Shown here: positions 1 to 10,367 of the stretch, in pieces
How positions within the stretch are numbered: position 1 is the stretch's first letter
Layout of the letters: every line of letters begins with the position of its first letter
Assembly: GCA_003164095.1 (NCBI GenBank)
Contig: PLRX01000036.1
Span: 1 to 64,000 of the forward strand
Reading direction: 5' to 3'
Length of the DNA stretch: 64,000 nt
From: Acidimicrobiaceae bacterium
GTDB taxonomy: Bacteria > Actinomycetota > Acidimicrobiia > Acidimicrobiales > RAAP-2
The notes under the pieces: model-generated
Seen by the model: the letters and a program-made list of their open reading frames with translations, nothing else
What the model was told of the DNA's origin: nothing
The model's database searches: none
Translations under genes and position numbers: made by a program

Positions 1-878
1 TCGTCGTAGCGGACGCCCTGGAGCAGCTCGCCGTCGGTGATCCCGGTGGCGGCGAAGAAGCAGTTGTCGCCCTTGACCAGGTCGTCCGTGGTGAGCACGG
101 CGTCGAGGTCGTAGCCGAGGTCGAGCGCGGCCTGCTTCTCGCCTTCGTCGCGCGGGTAGAGGCGGCCCTGGATCTCGCCGCCCATCGACTTGAGCGCCGC
201 CGCGGCGATGACGCCCTCGGGGGTGCCGCCCACACCGACCAGCAGGTCGACACCGGTGTCGGGCCACGAGGTGGCGATGGCGCCGGCCACGTCGCCGTCG
301 GTGATGAGGCGGATCCGGGCTCCGGTGCTGCGCACCGTGGCGATGAGCTCCTCGTGGCGGGGGCGGTCCAGGATGACCACGGTAAGGTCGCGCACCGAGG
401 TTCCCTTGGCCTTGGCCACCGCGTCGAGGTTGTCCCGTATGGGCCGGGTGATGTCGATGGCGCCGACGGCTCGGGGCCCGACGGCCAGCTTCTCCATGTA
501 CACGCACGGGCCCGGGTCGAACATCGTGCCCTCCTCGGACACGGCGATCACGGCCAGCGCACCGCCCCGGCCGAGCGCCGTCGAGGTCGTCCCGTCGATC
601 GGGTCCACAGCGATGTCGGCCTTCGGCGGCGTGCCGTCACCGATCCGCTCGCCGTTGAAGAGCATCGGGGCGTCGTCCTTCTCGCCCTCGCCGATCACCA
701 CCACACCGTCCATGGCGATCGAGGACAGCACGATGCGCATGGCGTTGACCGCGGCCCCATCGGCCCCGTTCTTGTCGCCCCGTCCCATCCACCGGGACGC
801 GGCCAGTGCCGAGGCCTCGGTGACGCGGACGAGTTCCATGGCCAGATTGCGGTCAGGGGCCTGAGGGGTGGCGTTCAC
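1..878 (-). CDS. glpX: Class II fructose-1,6-bisphosphatase GlpX (3' end beyond window)
   Basis: Reverse-strand translation [48 protein letters not shown]...[24 protein letters not shown]...DPIDGTT is typical GlpX; partial at the window edge. Confidence 0.93.
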   Translation of the reverse strand, partial: MNATPQAPDRNLAMELVRVTEASALAASRWMGRGDKNGADGAAVNAMRIVLSSIAMDGVVVIGEGEKDDAPMLFNGERIGDGTPPKADIAVDPIDGTTSTALGRGGALAVIAVSEEGTMFDPGPCVYMEKLAVGPRAVGAIDITRPIRDNLDAVAKAKGTSVRDLTVVILDRPRHEELIATVRSTGARIRLITDGDVAGAIATSWPDTGVDLLVGVGGTPEGVIAAAALKSMGGEIQGRLYPRDEGEKQAALDLGYDLDAVLTTDDLVKGDNCFFAATGITDGELLQGVRYD

Positions 879-971
879 GCTCACCGACGATACTTCCTGG
901 CACCGGTGTCCCACGCCCCCTTGTCCCCCGGACCTCGTCCCCGGGGTCGGAAACGTCCCTATGCTGGCCCG

Positions 972-2654
972 ATGACCGACGTTGCCGCCTCCGCGGGGTT
1001 CGAGGCCTGGTTCGCCGCCTACGGCGCGGCCACGCTGCGCGACGCCGACTTCGAGACGATGTCCGGGGTGCCCCTCGAGCCGGTCTACGGCCCGAGGGAT
1101 GCCGGCGGCGCGCCGGAGGACCCGGACCCGTCGGTGTCCTGGCCCGGGCAGTTCCCCTACACCCGCGGCCCCTACGCCTCGATGTACCGCTCGAAGGCGT
1201 GGACGATGCGGATGTTCGCCGGTTTCGGTACGGCCGAGGACACCAACCTGCGCTTCCGCGACCTGCTGGCCGCAGGCGGCGACGGTCTCTCGGTGGCCTA
1301 CGACCTGCCGACCCTGATGGGGCGCGACTCCGACGACCCGATGTGCGAGGGGGAGGTGGGCAGGTGCGGGGTGGCCGTCGACACGCTGGCCGACACCGAG
1401 GACCTCTTCGCCGGGATCGACATGGGCACCACCACCACGTCGATGACCATCAACTCGCCGGCCCCGATGTGCTTCGCCATGTACGTGGCCGCCGCCGAGG
1501 CCGCCGGCACCGAGCGACGGCTCCTTGGCGGCACGCTCCAGAACGACATGCTGAAGGAGTACCAGGCGCAGAAGGAGTACATCTTCCCGCCCCGCCCCTC
1601 GATGCGGCTGGTCACCGACGTCATCCGGTTCACCTCGGCCGAGATGCCCCGCTTCCACCCCGTCTCGGTGTCCGGCTACCACATCCGCGAAGCCGGCTCC
1701 ACGGCCGCGCAGGAGCTCGCCTTCACCCTGGCCAACGGCTTCGCCTACGTGGAGGCGGCCCGTGCCGCCGGACTCGGGGTCGACGAGTTCGCCCCCCGCC
1801 TGTCCTTCTTCTTCAACGCCCACATCGACTTCTTCGAGGAGATCGCCAAGTACCGGGCCGCCCGGCGCATCTGGGCGCGCTGGCTGCGAGACCGCTACGG
1901 CGCGACCGATCCGCGCTCGATGATGCTGCGCTTCCACACCCAGACGGCGGGAGCCTCACTGACAGCCCAGCAGCCGGAGCTCAACATCGTGCGCACGGCC
2001 GTCGAGGCCCTGGCCGGTGTGCTCGGGGGCACGCAGAGCCTCCACACGAACTCGATGGACGAGGTCCTGGCGCTGCCCACCGACAAGGCGGCCCGCATCG
2101 CCCTACGGACCCAGCAGGTGATCGCCTCGGAGACCGGTGTGGCCCACGTGGCCGACCCGCTCGGCGGCTCCTGGTTCGTCGAGGAACTGACCGACCAGCT
2201 CGAGGCCCAGGCCGAGGCGGTGTTCGCCCATCTCGAGGAGCTGGGCTCCGGCTCGCTCCTGGACGGCGTGGTGGCCGGCATCGAGGCCAACTGGTTCCAG
2301 GGGGAGATCGCCGACGCCTCCTACCGCTTCCAACGCAAGGTGTCGTCGGACCGGATGGTGATCGTGGGCGTCAACGGGTACACGGGGGGCAACGAGGACA
2401 GCCAGCTGCCCACCCTGACCATCGGCCCCGAGGTCGAGGAGGCCCAGCGGAAGCGGCTGGCCGAGGTGAAGCTGGCCCGGTCGGACGGCGCCGTGCGCGA
2501 CGCGCTCGCCCGACTGGCCGAGGACGCCGGTCACGCCGAGCGCAACCTCATGCCGGCCATCTTCGAGTCAGTGCGGGCCTACGCGACGGTGGGGGAGATG
2601 GTGGGCGCACTGGCCGGGGTCTTCGGCCGGTGGGAGGAGACCGCGGTCATCTGA
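972..2654 (+). CDS. Methylmalonyl-CoA/isobutyryl-type acyl-CoA mutase large (catalytic) subunit, no B12 domain
   Basis: [13 protein letters not shown]...[28 protein letters not shown]...[18 protein letters not shown]...[29 protein letters not shown] ends without a C-terminal B12-binding (DxHxxG) domain. Confidence 0.9.
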   Translation: MTDVAASAGFEAWFAAYGAATLRDADFETMSGVPLEPVYGPRDAGGAPEDPDPSVSWPGQFPYTRGPYASMYRSKAWTMRMFAGFGTAEDTNLRFRDLLAAGGDGLSVAYDLPTLMGRDSDDPMCEGEVGRCGVAVDTLADTEDLFAGIDMGTTTTSMTINSPAPMCFAMYVAAAEAAGTERRLLGGTLQNDMLKEYQAQKEYIFPPRPSMRLVTDVIRFTSAEMPRFHPVSVSGYHIREAGSTAAQELAFTLANGFAYVEAARAAGLGVDEFAPRLSFFFNAHIDFFEEIAKYRAARRIWARWLRDRYGATDPRSMMLRFHTQTAGASLTAQQPELNIVRTAVEALAGVLGGTQSLHTNSMDEVLALPTDKAARIALRTQQVIASETGVAHVADPLGGSWFVEELTDQLEAQAEAVFAHLEELGSGSLLDGVVAGIEANWFQGEIADASYRFQRKVSSDRMVIVGVNGYTGGNEDSQLPTLTIGPEVEEAQRKRLAEVKLARSDGAVRDALARLAEDAGHAERNLMPAIFESVRAYATVGEMVGALAGVFGRWEETAVI

Positions 2655-2773
2655 CCGGTCAGGGGGTCGGCCCCGTCGGCATGTGGGGGCCGTCGGCTGT
2701 CTGACCTGCGGTTCCACCGCACGGCCCCCCGGGGTCTGCTGGGCGGGGGTCGCGGAGGGTCCATACTGGAGCC

Positions 2774-4054
2774 GTGGACCGCATCGTCGTCACCCCCAGC
2801 GGGCCGCTGTCGGGCACGGTCCGTGCCGGGGGCGCCAAGAACTCCGTCCTCAAGCTCATGGCCGCCTGCCTGCTGGCCGAGGGTCGCCACGTCCTCACCA
2901 ACGTGCCGCGGATCTCGGACGTCGACATCATGGCCGAGGTGCTCGAGGCCATGGGGGCCGTCGTGTCCCGGGGCGACCGGCCGGACGAGTTGGTCGTCAC
3001 GACGCCCACCGATCTCGTGCCCGAGGCCCCCTACGAGCTGGTCGAGAAGATGCGGGCCTCGGTGGTGGTCCTCGGGCCCCTGCTCACCCGGTGCGGCTGG
3101 GCGCGGGTGTCGATGCCCGGCGGTGACGACTTCGGTCCGCGGCCCATCGACATGCACCTGCGGGCGCTCGAGGCCATGGGCGCCGAGTTCACGACGTCCC
3201 ACGGCAACGTCGAGGGCCGGGTCACCTCCAGCGTCGGCGGATCGCCGCGGCTGGTGGGCAACCGGGTGGTGCTCGAGTACCCGAGCCACACCGGGACGGA
3301 CAACGTGCTCATGGCGGCCGTCCTGGCCAAGGGAACCACCGTCATCGAGAACGCCGCACGCGAGCCGGAGGTGCGGGACCTGGCCGACTTCCTCAACGCC
3401 ATGGGGGCGAGGATCAGCGGGGCGGGCACGTCGCGCATCGAGGTGGAGGGCGTCGACCGCCTGGACCCGGCCACCCATGCCGTGATCCCCGACCGCCTGG
3501 TGGTGGCCACCTTCCTGGTCGCCGCCGGGCTGACCGGGGGCGAGGTGACCGTCGAGGACGGGCGGCCCGAGCACATGGACATGCTGCTGCGGAAGCTCAC
3601 GGCGACCGGTATGGAGATCACCTTCGGACCGGAGGGCCTGCGTGCGTCGGCCGCCGGCTTGGGACGCCTGCAGTCGACCGACGTCGCCACGCTGCCCTAT
3701 CCGGGCTTCGCCACCGACTACAAGCCGCTGTTCGTCACCCTGCTGACCGTGACCGAAGGCGTCGGGATCGTCACCGAGAACCTGTTCTTCGGCCGCTTCC
3801 GCTATGTCGAGGAGCTGCGGCGCATGGGTGCCGACATCCGGACCGAGGGCCACCACGCCGTCGTACGTGGGGTGGGTCGCCTGTCCGGCGCACCGGTCAG
3901 GGCCTTCGACGTCCGGGCCGGAGCGGCGCTGGTCCTGGCCGGCCTGGTGGCCGACGGCGAGACGGTCATCAGCGACGCGCACCACGTCGACCGGGGCTAC
4001 GAGGACCTGGACGGCAAGCTCGTGGCGCTCGGCGCCAAGGTCCTCCGGGTCTGA
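2774..4054 (+). CDS. murA: UDP-N-acetylglucosamine 1-carboxyvinyltransferase MurA
   Basis: VRAGGAKNSVLKLMAACLLAEG...MPGGDDFGPRPIDMHLRALEAMGAEF...; GTG start. Confidence 0.93.
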   Translation: MDRIVVTPSGPLSGTVRAGGAKNSVLKLMAACLLAEGRHVLTNVPRISDVDIMAEVLEAMGAVVSRGDRPDELVVTTPTDLVPEAPYELVEKMRASVVVLGPLLTRCGWARVSMPGGDDFGPRPIDMHLRALEAMGAEFTTSHGNVEGRVTSSVGGSPRLVGNRVVLEYPSHTGTDNVLMAAVLAKGTTVIENAAREPEVRDLADFLNAMGARISGAGTSRIEVEGVDRLDPATHAVIPDRLVVATFLVAAGLTGGEVTVEDGRPEHMDMLLRKLTATGMEITFGPEGLRASAAGLGRLQSTDVATLPYPGFATDYKPLFVTLLTVTEGVGIVTENLFFGRFRYVEELRRMGADIRTEGHHAVVRGVGRLSGAPVRAFDVRAGAALVLAGLVADGETVISDAHHVDRGYEDLDGKLVALGAKVLRV

Positions 4055-4089
4055 CGACACCTCCGTCTCCCGGATACGCTCCTTCCTCC

Positions 4090-5067
4090 ATGGCTGCCCG
4101 CAGAAGTGCCGATCCAGCGACGCTGTTCGACGCCGCCCGCGCCGGTGACCGGGTGGCGCTGCCCCGCCTGCTGTCGCTCATCGAGCGAGGCGGCGACGGT
4201 GCCCGGGCGGTGGCCGGCATCGCCTACCGGTCGCCCGGGCAGGCGTACACGGTGGGGATCACCGGGGCACCGGGGGCCGGCAAGTCGACGCTGACCGACC
4301 AGCTCATCAAACGGGCGCGGACCCGCGGCCTCGACGGAAGCGACCAGGTCGCCGTGCTGGCCATCGACCCGTCGTCGCCGTTCTCGGGGGGCGCCATCCT
4401 GGGCGACAGGGTCCGGATGCAGAACCACGCGCTCGACGACAAGGTCTTCATCCGCTCGATGGCCACCCGCGGCCACCTCGGGGGACTTGCCGTCGCCGTG
4501 CCCGATGCCGTGCGGGTCCTGTCCGCGGTGGGCGTGCCCGTCGTGCTGCTCGAGACGGTGGGCGTCGGCCAGCAGGAGGTGGCCGTGGCCGCGGCGACAG
4601 ACACCACCATCGTGGTGGTCAACCCGGGGTGGGGCGACGCCATCCAGGCGAACAAGGCGGGCCTGCTCGAGATCGCCGACCTCTTCGTCATCAACAAGGC
4701 CGACCGGCCCGGTGCCCGCGAGACCCGCCGGGACCTGGAGCTCATGCTCGACCTGACGCAGCTGGGGGATTGGCGGCCGCCCATCGTCGACACGGTCGCC
4801 TCCTCGGGCGAAGGCGTCGACGACCTGTGGACGGCCATCACCGACCACCGGTCCCACCTGATGGCGTCCGGCGCGCTCGAGGCGTCGCGGCGCGCCCGAC
4901 TGGCGCGCGAGTTCCACCAGATCCTGCTGGCCCGGGTCGAGGAGCACCTCGACGAGCTCCTGGCCGGCGACCGGTTCGCACCGGTGGTGGCCGACCTGGC
5001 CGCCGGGACGATCGATCCCTACGAGGCATCCGACCGTCTGCTGGGCGGGCTGCTGCCGGAGTCGTGA
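4090..5067 (+). CDS. meaB: Methylmalonyl-CoA mutase-associated GTPase MeaB/ArgK family
   Basis: GITGAPGAGKSTLTDQLI, AVLAIDPSSPFSGGAILGDRVRM, LLETVGVGQQEV, NKADRPGA. Confidence 0.93.
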   Translation: MAARRSADPATLFDAARAGDRVALPRLLSLIERGGDGARAVAGIAYRSPGQAYTVGITGAPGAGKSTLTDQLIKRARTRGLDGSDQVAVLAIDPSSPFSGGAILGDRVRMQNHALDDKVFIRSMATRGHLGGLAVAVPDAVRVLSAVGVPVVLLETVGVGQQEVAVAAATDTTIVVVNPGWGDAIQANKAGLLEIADLFVINKADRPGARETRRDLELMLDLTQLGDWRPPIVDTVASSGEGVDDLWTAITDHRSHLMASGALEASRRARLAREFHQILLARVEEHLDELLAGDRFAPVVADLAAGTIDPYEASDRLLGGLLPES

Positions 5068-5214
5068 GGCCCGTCCGGACCTGATCCGTGGCACGTCGAA
5101 CGGATCGGTCGGTGGACAGTGACGGCATGGCGCGCGATCTCCCGCCGGAATTCCTGCACGCGGATCCTGGTCCGACGCACCCGGACCCGGTGGGGCGTCG
5201 GATAGCGTGCGCAG

Positions 5215-6912
5215 GTGACCGCCGTGCCCCCATTCCCGACCGGACCGCTGCCGTCCGCCGAGGACGATCCCCTCTGGTTCCAGCGCGCCGTCTTCTACGA
5301 GGTCTTCACCCGCGGGTTCTTCGACGCCAACAACGACGGCGTCGGCGACATCCCGGGCCTCATCGCCAAGCTCGACTACCTGCAGTGGCTCGGTGTCGAC
5401 TGCCTGTGGCTGCTGCCCTTCTACCCGTCACCGCTGCGTGACGGCGGCTACGACATCAGCGACTACACGTCGGTGCACCCGGAGTCGGGCACGGTCGAGG
5501 ACATCAAGACCCTCCTGACCGAGGCCCACGCCCGCGGCATCCGGGTGATCGCCGACCTGGTCATCAACCACACCTCGGACCAGCACCCGTGGTTCGTCGA
5601 GTCCCGGCAGAGCCGCGACAACCCGAAGGCCGACTGGTACGTGTGGAACGACGACGACCAGCGGTGGCCCGAGGCCCGCGTCGTCTTCGTCGATGTCGAG
5701 CGGTCCAACTGGTCCTACGACGGCGCCCGTGACCAGTACTACTGGCACCGCTTCTACGCCCACCAGCCCGACCTCAACTACGACAACCCCGACGTGGCCG
5801 ACGCCATGCTCGAGGTGGTCCGGTTCTGGCTCGACCTCGGCCTGGACGGGTTCCGGCTCGACGCCGTCCCCTACCTGTACCAGCGGGACGGCACGGCGGG
5901 GGAGAACCTGCCCGAGACCCACGCCTTCATCAAGCGGGTGCGGGCCGAACTCGACGCCAAGTACCCGGGACGGATCCTGCTCGCAGAGGCGAACGGCTGG
6001 CCGGCCGACGTGGCCGACTACTTCGGCGACGACGACGAGTGCCACCTGTGCTTCAACTTTCCCCTCATGCCCCGGCTGTTCCTGGCCGTCCGACGCGAGC
6101 AGGCCTACCCGATCACCGAGATCCTGTCCCAGACGCCGGAGGCGCCGGCCGGGGCCCAGTGGGCCATCTTCCTGCGCAACCACGACGAGCTCACGCTCGA
6201 GATGGTGACCGAGGAGGAGCGTGACTTCCTCTTCGCCGAGTACGCCAAGGACCCCCGGATGAAGCGCCACATGGGGATCGGCCGACGGCTGGCGCCACTG
6301 CTCGACCGCGACCGCCGGCTGTCCGAGCTCCTGTTCTCCATCCTCTTCACCCTGCGCGGAAGCCCGGTCCTGTACTACGGCGACGAGCTCCAGATGGGCG
6401 ACAACCTCTACCTGGGTGACCGTGACTCGGTGCGGACCCCGATGCAGTGGTCCCCCGACCGTAACGGCGGGTTCAGTCGGGCCGACTTCGCCCAGCTCTA
6501 CCTGCCCCCGCTCATGGACCCCATCTACGGGTTCGCCGCGGTCAACGTCGAGGCCCAGCAGCGCAACCCGAGTTCGTTCCTCCACTGGATGCGCCGCATG
6601 CTGGCCGTGCGCCGCCAGTTCCCGGTGTTCGGCACGGGCTCGGTCCAGATGGTGACGTCGGCCAACCCCTCGGTGCTGGCCTTCGTGCGGGCCGACCGCC
6701 GCGCCCCCGAGGCGGGCCGGGAGGTCACCGCGCCCGTGCTCTGCGTGCACAACCTCAGCCGAATGGCCCAGCCGGCCACCGTCGATCTGGCCGATTGGGC
6801 GGGGCGCCAGCCGGTCGAGCTACTGGGACGTGTGGCCTTCCCGCTGATCGGGAGCGAGCCGTACGCCGTCACGCTCGGCCCCTACGGGTCGCTCAGCTTC
6901 GAGCTGGTCTAG
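5215..6912 (+). CDS. treS: Trehalose synthase / maltose alpha-D-glucosyltransferase (GH13)
   Basis: WFQRAVFYEVFTRGFFDANNDGVGDIPGLIAKLDYLQWLGVDCLWLLPFYPSPLRDGGYDISDY...DGFRLDAVPYLYQRDGT...LRNHDELTLEMV. Confidence 0.92.
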   Translation: MTAVPPFPTGPLPSAEDDPLWFQRAVFYEVFTRGFFDANNDGVGDIPGLIAKLDYLQWLGVDCLWLLPFYPSPLRDGGYDISDYTSVHPESGTVEDIKTLLTEAHARGIRVIADLVINHTSDQHPWFVESRQSRDNPKADWYVWNDDDQRWPEARVVFVDVERSNWSYDGARDQYYWHRFYAHQPDLNYDNPDVADAMLEVVRFWLDLGLDGFRLDAVPYLYQRDGTAGENLPETHAFIKRVRAELDAKYPGRILLAEANGWPADVADYFGDDDECHLCFNFPLMPRLFLAVRREQAYPITEILSQTPEAPAGAQWAIFLRNHDELTLEMVTEEERDFLFAEYAKDPRMKRHMGIGRRLAPLLDRDRRLSELLFSILFTLRGSPVLYYGDELQMGDNLYLGDRDSVRTPMQWSPDRNGGFSRADFAQLYLPPLMDPIYGFAAVNVEAQQRNPSSFLHWMRRMLAVRRQFPVFGTGSVQMVTSANPSVLAFVRADRRAPEAGREVTAPVLCVHNLSRMAQPATVDLADWAGRQPVELLGRVAFPLIGSEPYAVTLGPYGSLSFELV

Positions 6913-6961
6913 GAACGTCCGTCGGGCCGGACGGCGCGACGGACGGCGCGACCGGGAGGGG

Positions 6962-7954
6962 TCAGCCGGTCTCGGCGACCCGTTCCGGTGCAGCCAGTTC
7001 CTCGGCGGCCTGCTCGGGGTTCACGATGTTGATGAGCACCCCGGTGCCCAGTTCGAAGCCGGCCACGGTCGTCAGCTTCGGCACCACGTGGACGTGCCAG
7101 TGGTACGGCTCGGGTGCCCGGTAGGGCGCGGAGTGGAAGACGAGGTTGTAGGCGATGTCGCCCAGCACCGCCCGCAGCCGTCCGAGGGCGATCTTGAGTG
7201 CCCGCCCCACGGCCAGGAGATCGGTCGTCGGGCTGTGATGGAGGTGGGGACCGTGGGCCCGGGGGATCACCAGCATCTCGTAGGGGGAGCCGCTCCAGAA
7301 CGGGCAGACGACCAGGACCTGCTCGTCGGAGTACACGACCCGGTGGCCCACGTTCTCCTCGGCGTCGACCGTCGTGCACAGCAGGCAGCGCCCGGCGAAC
7401 CGGGCGAACCCGGCCTGCTCCTCGACGAGCTCGCGGGGGACGAAGGACATCCCGAGCAACTGCCCGTGGGGGTGCTCGATCGAGGCGCCGGCCTCCCGCC
7501 CGGCGTTCACGATCGCCTGGCTGTAGCGCAGCCCCGGTATCGCGGCGTGCTCGTTGATCCGGTCGCTGATGGCCCGCATGACGGCGCCGGTCTGGTCGTC
7601 GGTCAGCATCGACCACGAGTTCTGGTGGTCGGGGGAGAGGATGAGCACCTCGTGGATGCCGCCCGCCGTTGCCTGGGTGAAGACCGGGCCGCGGTTGGTG
7701 ACCACGAAGGGCGCGTCACCCTCGAATGCGGGGTGCAGGTTCGGCACCACCCGGACCCGCCACTTGCCGTCGGGGCCCAGCGTCTCGAGCGTGGGTGAGG
7801 TCGACTCCTCGTTGCCAGGGCAGAAGGGGCAGGGGCGGGACGTGTCGGCCTGGATGGAGGCCATCCGCGGGGCGAAGGCCCGGGGCCGGTTGGCGCGGTC
7901 GGTGCTGACCACCACCCAGCGCCCCGTCAGGGGATCGAGTCGGAGCTGGTTCAT
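6962..7954 (-). CDS. galT: Galactose-1-phosphate uridylyltransferase
   Basis: LDPLTGRWVVVSTDRANRP...CPFCPGNE...HPHGQLLG...YHWHVHVVPKL (HxHxH histidine-triad motif). Confidence 0.88.
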   Translation of the reverse strand: MNQLRLDPLTGRWVVVSTDRANRPRAFAPRMASIQADTSRPCPFCPGNEESTSPTLETLGPDGKWRVRVVPNLHPAFEGDAPFVVTNRGPVFTQATAGGIHEVLILSPDHQNSWSMLTDDQTGAVMRAISDRINEHAAIPGLRYSQAIVNAGREAGASIEHPHGQLLGMSFVPRELVEEQAGFARFAGRCLLCTTVDAEENVGHRVVYSDEQVLVVCPFWSGSPYEMLVIPRAHGPHLHHSPTTDLLAVGRALKIALGRLRAVLGDIAYNLVFHSAPYRAPEPYHWHVHVVPKLTTVAGFELGTGVLINIVNPEQAAEELAAPERVAETG

Positions 7955-8149
7955 CGGAGGGGAACGGCACTCCTCGGCATTCGTCGGACGTCTCTCACCT
8001 GGCTGCTACCTCGGTATCCGTCGTCGATCCACAGCGCGGGCCTGCGCCAACGGTGCGTCGTCGACCCGCGCCCAACCTAGCAATTCCCTGGCGGGGTGCG
8101 GTGCAGGGTGCGGGTGGGCCGGTGCCGACCAGGATGCCAGACTCACAGT

Positions 8150-8728
8150 GTGCCCTCCGTCGACCCGGCCCATCTGGTCCATCTGGTCCAGCTCGTGGGC
8201 GGCGTCGACGACAATTCGGCCGCCTACGACCTCGTCCTGCTCGCCCACGTACTGAGCGCGGTGGTCGCCATGGTCGCCGTCGTGGTCGCCGGGGGGTTCG
8301 CCCTGACCCTGCGCGCGGCACTCCGTCAGGACGGCCCGCTCCCTGTCGCCGTGGTCCGGTACTTCCGTACCGGCGTCAACTGGGTGGGCCGGGTGCTGTT
8401 CCTCGTTCCGGTGCTCGGCGTGGTCCTCATCGCCATGAGCGAGGGCCAGTGGGGCTACTCGGACGGCTGGGTGACGATCGGGCTCGGCGTCTGGGTGGTG
8501 GTGGCGATGATCGCCGAGGGCGTCCTGTGGCCGGCCGAACGCCGGCTCCAGGAGGTGGTTGCGGCCAGGGAGCGCGCCGCCGGTCCGACCGAGGTACCAC
8601 CGGACGGGCCGGGGGGCGGGGCCCCCGTGACCGACCCCGGCGCGCTGTGCCTCCGCTCGGGCCTGTTGGGGATGGGCCTGGCGGTGGCCCTCGTGGCGGT
8701 GGCCGTGCTGATGGTCGCCAAACCGTAG
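8150..8728 (+). CDS. DUF2269-like integral membrane protein
   Basis: GTG start; multiple hydrophobic helices (LLAHVLSAVVAMVAVVVAGGFALTLRAAL, VLFLVPVLGVVLIAM...). Confidence 0.6.
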   Translation: MPSVDPAHLVHLVQLVGGVDDNSAAYDLVLLAHVLSAVVAMVAVVVAGGFALTLRAALRQDGPLPVAVVRYFRTGVNWVGRVLFLVPVLGVVLIAMSEGQWGYSDGWVTIGLGVWVVVAMIAEGVLWPAERRLQEVVAARERAAGPTEVPPDGPGGGAPVTDPGALCLRSGLLGMGLAVALVAVAVLMVAKP

Positions 8729-8780
8729 CTGCGGGACCCGGTCCGAGGCAGCGGTGCCGACGGCGACGGCCGGGTGCCCG

Positions 8781-10025
8781 TCAGCGGGAGAACGAGACGG
8801 GCAACGCCGCCAGGCTGCGCAGGACGAGGGTGCCGGAGTAGCTGACCTGGTCGGTGTCGAGGGCGATGTCCGGGGCCCGGCGGACCAGCTCGGCAAAGGC
8901 CACCTGGGCCTCGAGCCTGGCGAGCGTGGCGCCGAGGCAGTGGTGGATCCCGAAGCCCATGCCGAGGTGGTTGTTCGGGGTGCGACGTACGTCGAAGCGG
9001 TCCGGGTCCTCGAAGGCCTCGGCATCGCGGTTCCCCGACGCCAGCAGGAGGATGGCGAACTCACCGGCGCGCAGCGTGGCGTCACCCACTTCCATGTCCT
9101 CGAGCATGTAGCGCCCGGTCAGCTGGACGGGGGAGACGTAGCGCATCATCTCCTCGACCGCCGTGCGGATGGTCGACGGGTCGTCGCGGAGCACGGCCAT
9201 CTGGTCGGGGTGCTCGAGCAGGGCGAGGGCGCCGCCGGTGATGAGGTTCACCGTCGTGCCGTGCCCGGCCGTCAGGAGCAGGATGCACGTGGCCAGCATC
9301 TCGGGCTCGGTCAGCATGCTCCCGTCCTCCTCGGCCGCCACCAGGCGGCTCAGGAGGTCGTCGCCCGGGCGACGGCGCCGCTCGGCCAGGAGCTCGACGA
9401 AGTACTCGGCGAACTGGGTGACGGCCTCGGCCCGGGCGGCCACCACGTCCTCGGTCAGCAGGAAGCTCGGGTCGAAGCCACGGGCCAGGGCATCGGACCA
9501 CAGCCGGAACAGGGGCTCGTCCGACTGGGGCACGCCGAGCAGCTCGCAGATGATCCGGACCGGCAGCGGATAGCCCAGTGCCTCGGCGAGGTCGACGTGT
9601 CCCGCGTCGATGGCCGCGTCCAGTAGTTCGGTCACGATCTCTTCGACCCGGGGGCGGAGGGACTCGACCACCTTAGGCGTGAAGGCCTTGGAGACGAGCC
9701 CCCGCAGGCGGGTGTGGTCCGGGGGGTCGAGGAAGACGAAGGGGCGCATCTCGAGGAACGCTTCGGACATCGGGCCCGACAGCGGGGAGTCGCTCGTGGC
9801 GCTGTCCGAACTGGCCCGCTTGTCGCGCAGGACGGCGAGGCAGTCGGCATGGCGGGCGAGGACCCACAGGCCGGCCGCGTCGTTGCGGTGGATCGGCGCC
9901 TCACTGCGCAACTCGGCGTAGATGGCGAACGGATCGCTGGACCACCGGGGGTCGGAGATATCGAGCGCCGGCTGCCCCCCGACGGGGGGATCGTCGACGA
10001 CGGGTGCGTCGTGCGTGGGAGACAT
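8781..10025 (-). CDS. Cytochrome P450
   Basis: ILLLTAGHGTTVNLI (I-helix), EEMMRY, FDVRRTPNNHLGMGFGIHHCLGATLARLEAQVAF (heme Cys motif). Confidence 0.95.
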   Translation of the reverse strand: MSPTHDAPVVDDPPVGGQPALDISDPRWSSDPFAIYAELRSEAPIHRNDAAGLWVLARHADCLAVLRDKRASSDSATSDSPLSGPMSEAFLEMRPFVFLDPPDHTRLRGLVSKAFTPKVVESLRPRVEEIVTELLDAAIDAGHVDLAEALGYPLPVRIICELLGVPQSDEPLFRLWSDALARGFDPSFLLTEDVVAARAEAVTQFAEYFVELLAERRRRPGDDLLSRLVAAEEDGSMLTEPEMLATCILLLTAGHGTTVNLITGGALALLEHPDQMAVLRDDPSTIRTAVEEMMRYVSPVQLTGRYMLEDMEVGDATLRAGEFAILLLASGNRDAEAFEDPDRFDVRRTPNNHLGMGFGIHHCLGATLARLEAQVAFAELVRRAPDIALDTDQVSYSGTLVLRSLAALPVSFSR

Positions 10026-10200
10026 CGGCGCCGATGGTAGTTGTCCCCGGGGGCCGAACCGGCGATCGACGCCCCGCCGTGCATCCCGTCGCCCGTCGCC
10101 CCTGCACCCGGGGGTGCGCTGGGCCTCAACGGGTGCGCCACCTAGGCTGGCGGCATGGGACCGAGCCTGGACGGCGTATGGGCGTGCGGGAATGTTTCAA

Positions 10201-10227
10201 AACCTGATCGGGTTAGTCATGTATAGT
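10201..10227 (+). promoter_or_regulatory. Candidate promoter/operator upstream of cysH
   Basis: Near-palindrome AACCTGATCGGGTT (one mismatched pair) followed by a -10-like TATAGT; AT-rich patch in an otherwise GC-rich intergenic region. Confidence 0.4.
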
Positions 10228-10367
10228 TCCACGCGGTGTCGACCGGTGCTGAGGGGGACTGGTCGAAGGTGCCGGCACGGCACCGAGTGCAGTTGAGGCT
10301 GGACCGCAGGGACGGAACGGGTCGCACGGCTGCGACCCCCGGCCCCGGCGGGAGAGGAAGAGTCGAC

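Noticed and set aside
354-971. N-terminal extension of the 766-aa mutase ORF
   Set aside because: Overlaps glpX antisense; the real mutase start is ATG 972.
2579-4060. 493-aa minus-strand ORF
   Set aside because: Antisense shadow of murA with no recognisable motif.
5428-6750. 440-aa minus-strand ORF
   Set aside because: Antisense shadow of treS.
10228-10367. SAM riboswitch or Cys-attenuator upstream of cysH
   Set aside because: No recognisable SAM-family consensus and no Cys-rich leader ORF seen.
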